A program made the translations under genes and the position numbers. Of a stretch of 32,220 nucleotides of DNA, positions 1-9,800 are shown one piece after another (positions within the stretch are counted from its first letter, which is position 1; each line of letters begins with the position of its first letter). The stretch is from positions 1 to 32,220 of the forward strand of contig CAMLML010000052.1 of the NCBI GenBank assembly GCA_946481095.1. Direction: 5' to 3'. The notes under the pieces were generated by a model. It was not told the DNA's origin and searched no databases. It was given only the letters and a program-made list of their open reading frames with translations. The stretch comes from an uncultured Cellvibrio sp. (GTDB lineage: Bacteria > Pseudomonadota > Gammaproteobacteria > Pseudomonadales > Cellvibrionaceae).

Positions 1-1
1 T

Positions 2-832
2 AACCTGGCTTATTCGGGCCCTTACAGATCTATTCAAAATGTCAGGTTTAATGCGACAGAGGCTATTGTTGATTACGCTATAAAATCTTCAGCCAAAGAA
101 ACAACCAGTGTCGCTGAAGTCGCCATTCTTGATGCCTGCTTACAAATTTTTGTTTTATTCCATGAAAGAGTGTCTTCTGAAGTCAAACTGCCATTTTCTA
201 TTGATAAATTGTTGTTTGTTAAAAAGCCATCATTGATCGGAAAATTATACGTAACCCAGGTTCATGATGATACAGGCAATGTTGTCGTTGTTGATGAAAA
301 TGGAGACGCTTGTATTGCTTTGGAGGGCATTAATTTCCAGGCCGTCAACAAGCCATCTGTCAAATCAGTGAGTCGTACAGATAAGGTTTCTGCTGTTGCT
401 GATGGTTTGGTTGCAATCAAAAATCAACTTACTACTCAGGTAAGAAATATTTTTGTTGCCAGTTTACAGATGGAAGATGTAGACCTGAAAAATAAAGTGA
501 CTTTTGATCAGTATGGAATGGAATCTGTAAAAGCAATGGAAATCACACATGAACTTGAAAAACTCTATGGACGATTACCATCTACCTTGCTTTATGAATA
601 TCAAACAATTTCCAGCCTGGTGGATTTTATTTTTGCAGAAAAACAGGATGTGTTGAAAAAACAAACTGATGTTGAAAAAAGTGTCGAAAATTATCCTGTG
701 ACAAATTTACCTGCCGAGTCAGGAATTTTGAAGGATAATGATTTTGAATTTTCAGGAGAAGATTTAAAACAAAAAATAGATCAATTGGCTGATCATGAAG
801 TAGATAGTCTTCTAAATGCGTTATTAAATTAG
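2..832 (+). CDS. Trans-AT PKS, C-terminal fragment (DH tail, ACP, docking tail); 5' end outside window
   Basis: The reading frame is open from base 2 to the stop at 830-832, so this is the 3' end of a larger PKS gene. A GTG at 170 is only an internal codon. The first ~110 residues resemble the second half of a dehydratase (DH) or pyran-synthase-like double hotdog: a GPYRSIQ stretch near the start and LDACLQ with the usual catalytic Asp at codon 131. A carrier protein follows, with its phosphopantetheine Ser at codon 524 in YGMESVKAM; Glu replaces the usual Asp before the Ser. The C-terminus, ending HEVDSLLNALLN, resembles the short docking tails of trans-AT PKS proteins and probably contacts the N-terminus of the next protein, 27 bases downstream. 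DH versus pyran synthase cannot be decided because the HxxxG half is missing. Confidence 0.85.
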   Translation, partial: NLAYSGPYRSIQNVRFNATEAIVDYAIKSSAKETTSVAEVAILDACLQIFVLFHERVSSEVKLPFSIDKLLFVKKPSLIGKLYVTQVHDDTGNVVVVDENGDACIALEGINFQAVNKPSVKSVSRTDKVSAVADGLVAIKNQLTTQVRNIFVASLQMEDVDLKNKVTFDQYGMESVKAMEITHELEKLYGRLPSTLLYEYQTISSLVDFIFAEKQDVLKKQTDVEKSVENYPVTNLPAESGILKDNDFEFSGEDLKQKIDQLADHEVDSLLNALLN

Positions 833-859
833 TTTTGGTAGTCAACAAGGAGATAGGTT

Positions 860-3800
860 ATGAGTCTTGACGCTCAACAAAAGCGGGACCTCTTGTTAAA
901 GCTCTTATCTGGAAAAAATTTACCGGGTATAGATAACAATAAAAATGATATCGCCATTATTGGCTTGAACGGGCGTTATCCACAGTCACCATCGCTTGAT
1001 GACTTTTGGAAAAATCTGTGTGCTGGTAAAAATTGTATTTCCGATGTACCTCCTGAAAGATGGAAGTGGCAAGAATTTACTGCAAAAGAATCGGATGATT
1101 ATTCGCGTCGTCGTGCAGGTTTTATTGAAGATGTTGATAAGTTTGATCCATTGTTTTTTGGCATTTCACCGCGCGAAGCCGAAAGAATGGATCCACAGGA
1201 AAGACTTTTTCTGGAATCTTCCTGGCATGCAATTGAAGACGCCGGCTACACGCCGGAAACCTTGTGTAAGGAAGAGTCCCGTGTAGGTGTATTTGCCGGT
1301 GTGATGAATGCCAATTATTCGATCATGGGCTCCCAATCCTGGCATGAAAATCTGCAGCAAAATAAAGTTTATGCATGCAATCCCACCTTTTGGTCTATCG
1401 CCAATCGTATTTCGTTTACTTTTGATTTTACCGGGCCCAGTTTTGCGGTCGATTCCGCTTGTTCATCATCGCTCACTGCTATTCATTTAGCCTGTGAAAG
1501 TTTAAAACGTGGTGAATGTGAAGTGGCGTTGGCAGGCGGCGTTAATTTGATTTTACATCCGGCCCAGCTCGATAGTCTGGCCAAAATGAATATGTTGTCC
1601 AAAAAAGGTAATTGCCATACTTTTGGTGCAGATTCAGATGGTTTTACTGATGGCGAAGGTGTGGGTGTTGTTATTCTCAAACCGCTCGAAAAAGCTTTAA
1701 AAGATAAAGACAATATTTATGCGGTAATTCAGGCATCAGCAGTTAATTCCGGCGGTAAAACCAGCGGCTACACAGTACCCAACCCCAATGCACAGGCCAG
1801 CCTGATTGAAAAAACCATTAAGCAAGCGGGAATTAATCCGCGCGATATTTCTTATATAGAAGCACACGGTACAGGCACTCAATTAGGTGATCCCATTGAA
1901 ATTCGTGGGCTTGGCAAAGCTTTTCAGCAATTTACCCAAGCCAGAAAGTTTTGTGCAATCGGTTCGGTAAAGTCAAACATTGGTCATCTTGAATCAGCAG
2001 CAGGTGTGTCAGCACTGACCAAAGTATTGTTGCAATTCAAAAATAAAAAATTGGTGCCTTCCATTAATGCATCGCAATTAAATGAAAAAATTGATTTTGA
2101 TAATTCCCCGTTTTATTTGCAAAGGCATATTGAAGACTGGTGTAAAACTGAAAACACTTATGCCGGTATCAGTTCATTTGGTGCCGGTGGTGCAAACGCC
2201 CATATTATTTTGAGGAGTGCACCGGAAAAAGTATCCTATGTACAAGACAAGGAATCAGTTATTTATCTTTCTGCAAAATCTCTGGAACAATTAAAAATCT
2301 ATGCCAGAAAACTGCATACGTTTATAGCAGAAAACTCAACCGATAAAGCCAATAATCTGGCGAATATTGCTTATACACTGGCCGTGGGTCGTGAAAGTTT
2401 TTCAAATAGGCTGGCGATTGTGACTGATGGTTTACATGACTTGCATGAAAAATTAAACGATTTCTTGCAAGAGAATGAGCGACCAGAAATTGTAATTGGC
2501 GCAGTAGAAGTTGATCAGCAATTCGAAAATTTTACGGTATCAGGGTCTTCGTCTTTGCAAGAAATAGCCAGAAAATGGGTGGCAGGAGAATCCGGGAAAT
2601 ATATTGATGAACAAAACTCTGTAAAACGAATTTCCCTTCCTCTTTACCCCTTTTTGAAAGAAAGATATTGGTTAAGTAATCAAAATACAGACAACAAATC
2701 GCATGTTCCTGCAATCCAGCCGGAAAAAGTTCAGCAGATAAAACAACCAACGCCGGTAGTTATACCTGCGAAACCAGTTAATCTGGAAGCTGTGTTGAAT
2801 ATTCAGCCTGTTTGGATTCCTGCAGTGCTTGACACTTCCGTTGCAAATCAGGAAATCGAAAATCTGTTTTTATTTTGTAAAGATATTGATCAAGCCCATG
2901 AACTATCTGCCAGCTTGAGCATAACACCGAAAAAATTATTATGTGCTATTCCAGGCAATGAAAATAAAATAGTGGTACCTGGAATATACCAATATTCATT
3001 GGAGTCAAAATCTCTATTTAATGCAGGGGTTATGCCTTGCCTGGAACAGTGTCAAGAGGCCAACATTATTTTTGCTTTGACACAGGGAACATCAAGTAAT
3101 GATCAAGATGGTATACAGAGTTTACTTCTGTTGTCGCAGTTGCTCATTGAAAACAAAAATACCCGTAACATGTCTTTGTCTGTGTGGAATGACGACAGAA
3201 AAGATATTGCCGGTGTGACAGGTAATGCGGCGACCGGATTTGTGAAGTCTCTGAAAATTGAACGGCCCGAGTTTTTGTTGCAGCACGTGCAATTTGCAAA
3301 TGATGAAGGTTTTTATTCTGTAGCACAGCAGATGCAGAAAATTACCGATGAAATTCGATCCGGGTTGATATCGCCAATCGTTAAATATTCTGCCGGTAAC
3401 AGGTTGGTTGAAAAACTGTCTGTTGTCGACTTACCACAAAGCTCAAATAAAAATATTGCACAGGAAGGCGCTACTTATTTAATTACAGGTGGTGCGGGTG
3501 GTTTGGGCAGTATTGTCGCCAGTGCCATAGCAAAAACCGGAAAGGTAAACCTTATTTTGACAGGACGTTCTGCACTTGATCAGGAAAAAGAAAATCTGAT
3601 CAAGTCACTGTCCCATTCACAAAACGAAGTCATCTATATCAGTTGCGATGTCAGCAATCAATCTGATGTGGCGTTGTTGTTTGAAAAAATAGATAACCGT
3701 TTTGGCAAGCTTAACGCCATTATTCACAGTGCAGGTATATTAAACGATTGTCTGATCCAGATGAAAAACTGGGATGATTTCAGGCGTTTAATCAACACCA

Positions 3801-6800
3801 AAACCCGGGCAATCCAATATCTGGATATGGCAAGTCGCTGCTATAAGTTGGATTATTTTGTTGCTTTTTCCTCGGTTACTTCAGTGTTGGGTAACTTTGG
3901 GCAAACAGATTATGCCTATGCCAATAGTTTTCTGGATTATTTCGTGCATTGGCGCAACCAGCAAGTGGCTGAAGGTAACAGGTTTGGTACAAGCATTTCG
4001 ATTAATTGGCCAATATGGACCGAAGGTGGAATGCATATTGATAGCCGGATATTAAAATCCATTCGTGACAATATCGGGATTATTCCACTGGATACCCAAA
4101 ATGGATTGGAGACTTTCTCTAACATTTTGCACAATCAAATCCGGCAAATTGCCCCGGTGTACGGTATTCAGGAGAGAATTAAAAATTATCTGGACAAGAT
4201 GGGGGTTTTACATCACGCAATTGTTCCGGTTACTGAGCCAGAACCGATTAATTTATCCAATCAACGACTTGAGTTTACGGCTAACGAAAAGATAACCAGT
4301 ATTCCCGCCTCCGTATCACGCAAGCTACTTAAAAAATTAAGGGAATTTACATCTGAAATTTTGGATATCCAGGATTCTAAAATTAACAATGACCAAAATT
4401 TTGGAAATTACGGATTTGATTCAATAACCCTGCAAGAGTTTTCAAACAAAATTAATCGTGAATTTTCAATATCATTTTCGCCTGCATTATTTTATTCGCA
4501 TCAAAGCCTTAATAAGTTAACTGAATATCTTGTTGCAGAATATTCCGCCGACTTGATCGGGGTTTTGGGTGGTGTCGAAAAACAGGAAATCAATCAGATT
4601 GATATTGATGCGAAAGAAATTGAAGTAAACGCTGAAGGAAATAGACCAGAAACTGATGATGAGGACATGAACATGGAAATTGCAATAATTGGTATGGATG
4701 CAACCCTGCCGGGAGCATCCAGTATTCAGGAATTTTGGGAAAACCTGAAATCAGGAGTGGATTCCATTGCCGAAATTCCGGAAAACCGCTGGCGATGGCA
4801 AGACCATTACGGTGATTCCTTCGGCAATATTAATAAGTCCAACTCTCGCTGGGGAGGATTTATCAAGGATGTTGATTTATTTGATTACGAATTTTTTGAA
4901 TTATCCAAACGTGAAGCCGATTTTATGGATCCGCAGCAGCGTTTATTTCTGCAAACAGCATGGAACGCGATTGAAAACAGCGGATACAATCCGCGCAATT
5001 TAAAAGATTACAGAGTTGGTGTATTTGCCGGTGTTGAATTTAATGATTACAAGGATTTGTTGGTTGACTATGGCCATTACCATGCCGAAATGCCAATAGG
5101 TAATGCACATAATATGATTGCCAACCGGGTTTCTTATTTTCTGGATTTAACCGGGCCCAGTGAATCTGTGGATACTGCTTGTTCGAGTAGTCTGGTTGCA
5201 ATTAATCGCGCTGCAAGATCAATTCAATCCGGTGAATGTAATCTGGCAATTGCGGGCGGTGTCAATTTGGCTCTTTCGCCAAAAACCATGATTGGTACCA
5301 GTCAATTAAATATTTATTCACCCGACGGTCGCTGTAAAACACTGGATAAAGATGCCAATGGTTATGTGAAAGGTGAAGGTGTTGGCATAGTGGTGCTGAA
5401 ACCTTTAAAACAAGCCCAGGCAGACGGCGACAATATTATTGCAGTGATTAAATCCTATGCCTTGAATCATGGCGGTCGCAGCAGTTCAATTACCGCACCC
5501 AATTCAAATGCCCAGGCTGAGTTGTTATTACATGCTTACCAAAAAGCCAACATATACCCTGAACAAATTTGTTACATTGAAATGCATGGAACAGGAACTC
5601 GTCTTGGTGACCCAATAGAAGTAGAAGGTATTAAAAAAGCACTGAAAAAATTATCGGGTGAAAAATTTTCACAAAAACACTGTGGAATAGGATCGGTAAA
5701 AACCAATATAGGTCATTTGGAACCTGCAGCGGGTGTAGCAGGATTATTAAAAGTGTTGTTGTCACTGAAACACTCCCAGCTTCCACCCAGTTTACATTTT
5801 AAAGAATTAAATCCATTAATTAATCTGGATGATTCGCCTCTCTACGTTGTAAAAGAATTAACTGATTTGCAACCACCCATGACAGCGGATCACAAACCGC
5901 TACCCTTGGTCGCAGGTGTAAGTTCATTTGGATTTGGTGGCAGCAATGCTCATCTTGTTGTTCAACAATATCTTGATAAAACCGAATCGCGCGATTCATT
6001 CAACATTGAATGCCTGGTGCCACTCTCTGCCAAAACCGATTGGCAACTTAAGCAGCAGGCTGTGAATTTGTTGAATTATGTCGGTACAAACCAGCAAGGT
6101 TCCTTGCAAGATATTGCCTTTACCTTGCAAACCGGTCGCCAACCTATGGATTGTCGTGTGGCTTTTTTGGTTCATTCAAGAAATGAATTGATCGAAAAAT
6201 TAACGGCTTTTATTAATGATGGTGTTTCCGAGTACAGCGGTCAGCATAGTCAGAATTCAGGATTGCTGACTGATTTGCTGGATACAGATTTTGCTGATCA
6301 CTTGATGCAAAAGCAGGATTTACATCAAATGGCAAAATGGTGGGTAAAAGGTGTTAATTTCGATTTTGGTGGTTTGTATCTTAAAGGTAGTCGCCACCGA
6401 ATTCCGCTGCCAACTTATCCATTTAATAAACAACATTGTTGGATTCCTTTTGAGAACTCGAAAAAAACAGAAGCCAAAAATGTAACGCTTGTTGTTGCAC
6501 CTGTTCTATCGAAATCTGTTGCTGATATTGTGGTGTCAGAACATGAAACTATCGTTGTAAAAAATAAACAGGAGCCCCAGTCATTTAATAATATCGTGAT
6601 TCAGGAAATTGCTAATCTTTGTCACAGATCGCCAGCAGAGATTAAACCAACGCATCATTTATCTGTGGATTTGAATCTCGACTCAATCAAAATGATGGGA
6701 TTAATTAATGAATTAATATCCAGAAGCTCAAAAAGCAGCGTTGAACGCTATAACACTATGGGTATGAATACCATCATTAATAAATCCAAGACGGTGGCTG

Positions 6801-9800
6801 ATCTTGTTGAAATATTTTCGGATCTGGTTGCTGCAGCAGAAAAGCCAGCCGAAGCCGTGGCATCTATTGGCGCAGTTCCATTACTGGATGCTCAAATGGT
6901 TTTTCTACCCGCTCATTTTTTAACGAAATCAAGTTCACTTTGTTCTTATGTTGATGTTACAGGCAGTGTTGATCTGGATATTGCGTCAAAAGCCTGGCAA
7001 AAACTGACTGAGCGCCACCCTTCATTGCAATTGAGGTTGGATTGGCCGAAAGATATTCACAATACACTTGGAGGTATAAAAGCCGGTTTTGCATCTGACA
7101 TTGGTAACTTGCGTGTTTCACAACAAGACATCAGTGGATTGGATGTAACCGAACAGGAACAATTCATTAATCGTTATTTTCATGAAAAATTGAACTTCCA
7201 ATGGTCCATGACTGCCTGGCCGCTACATGAAATTTCGGTTATTAAAAAATCCAACAACCATAGCAGTATTTTCTGGAGTAATGAGCATATTGTTTCAGAT
7301 GGATTAAGCAACCAGTTGGCATTAAAAGAATTTTTGGAAATTTATACCGCCATGGTAAATGGCACGATATTACCGGATGCACAATATTCAACGAAAGAAG
7401 AATACATCAATCTGATTAATACCCTGAATCAATATGTCAATGATGAAGATGGGGTATCCACTTTACTGGAATCCAGTCCGGAGTTGATGCCGTCGAAATA
7501 TGAATTCAATCCGGAATCCAGAAAAAAAGATATCACTCTGGCGCATTACACCAATATCGAAATACAGTTGTCAAAAGAAAAAACGGCAAAGATGATGAGC
7601 TGTTGTGGTAAAACCCGATTTTCGGTGAATAGTTTTCTGGCATCCGCTTTTATTAAAGCAATTGATAAATTACAAAAAATGGAATCGGATTTGTTAATTC
7701 AGGTTCCAACCAGTGGGCGTGTCTATCAGGGAATTGATTTTTCTACGACTATAGGTTGTTTTGCACAAAATTTATCATTGGCTATTCCATCTTCCAGTGT
7801 GAAGGGCGATGTCAAATCATTGATGGAATACATCCAAAACAAAATTGACAATGATTTAACCAATGGTTTTGACAGGCTGCAAACAAGGGAGCTGCGCAGT
7901 GTAATTGAAAGCATACCTTTGGATCACAACAATGAATTGCCAGAATATGCAAAACAAATGCTTCTGGCGAATTTAAAATCCAATTTGTATTTCCCCTACA
8001 CGGGTAAAACAGGTATTGAATCGCATTATGCCAATTTGGTTGTTGATCATTACCGGGCAGGCACTTCCAATTCACCCGGTGCGATTGATTTTTTACAAGA
8101 AATTCATCAGCAGCAACTTCATATTTCTGTCAATTATGATGATTCCTATTTTAGCCAATCGATTATTAATAGTTTGCTTGAAGAGTATTTGCAGCAATTA
8201 AATAAGTTGCTGGATGACAATTTGTTGGAAATAAAATCCGTCACAAAAACCCGTGTAACAGAAACAACACAATTATTGCGTAAGTGTTTCGAATCTGTGA
8301 CTCATAGGCATTTGGAGGATAGTCAGTTATTCCAGGATTTTGAATCAGAGCTGGGTTTGGATTCTCTGGTCAAAATTAAATTGGTGCAGCAATTACCCTT
8401 GTATTTCAATATTCCATTGAATAAACGGGAATTGGTGAGATGTAAATCCCTGGCGGAAATGCAAAAGGTGATTGAGCCTGAAGCTGTCGTGGTAAACGAA
8501 GACGTTATTGAAAATGAAACTCTTTCATCAACAACAAATTATATTGCGCCAGATGAAAGCTTCAGTATTTCACCGGATATCACCAGTGACGAATTGCCAA
8601 TTTCATTCATTATCCGTCAGTGTGAAAAAACACCGGATGCAATTGCAGTCACGAATTACAAAGGTCAATCGATTTGTTATGCACAATTGCAATCTGACTC
8701 CAACCGTTTGGCACAAATGCTTAAAAAGTCGGGTGTCAAAAAAGGTGATTACGTTGGGTTGATCTCCCATCGTGGCCCTATGATGATCACCGCCATAGTT
8801 GCCATTCTAAAGACAGGCGCGGCCTATGTTCCGGTTGATCCTGTTTTCCCTGATGATCGCATTCAATACATTTTGTCCCATGCAAAAATTAAAACCCTGA
8901 TTACAGAGTCAGTATTAAACAGCAGGATATTTAATTTGTTGCACAGTGATTCAACGCCGCTGAAAAAAGTGGATGTTCGCAATCTGGTGTTTATGGATAA
9001 TCCGGCCGACGAGATACTGGAAAAATTTTCCAGTCTCAATAAAGAAATAGTAACGGCCAATCAATGGCAGGAATATCCCGATTTACAATTGAATATAAAT
9101 ATTCAACCTGAAGACGACATGGTTGTACTCTTTACCTCGGGATCAACCGGTAATCCCAAAGGTGTGTATTTGCATCATCTGGGTTATGCCAATCGTTTAA
9201 TGTGGCATCAAAAAATATTCCAATTGCAACCGGGTGAAAAAGTTGCACAAAAAACGTCATGCAGTTTTGATGTTGCGATCTGGGAACATCTATGGCCAAT
9301 TATGTACGGTGGTACTGTTTGTGCGGTTGAAAAAGATATTGTGTCCAATCCATGGGACTTTGCTGACTGGATGGTGAAAGAAAAAATTGCTGTTGCGCAT
9401 TTTGTACCTTCCATGTTTGGTGAATTTGTGAATAGCCTTGCTGATGAAAAGTATCGTTTTTCTGATCTTCGCTGGTTAATTTTTTCAGGGGAAGCATTGC
9501 CTACCGCCACTATACAACGCTGGATAGATCAATACAGTTTGCAAACAGGTTTGTGCAATCTTTATGGGCCTACAGAAGCTTCTATAGATGTGAGTTATCA
9601 CTTTATTAACCGACGTCCGCAAGACCATGAACCCATTCCAATTGGTAAAGCGGTAGATAACACAGTTCTTTTTGTTCGTGATGAAAAAGGAAATCGCCTT
9701 GCAAAAGACGAGATGGGGGAATTGTGTATTGCGGGTAATCAATTGGCAAAAGGCTATTTATATGAGCCTGAGCTGACTGCAAAATCTTTTGTAAGGAATA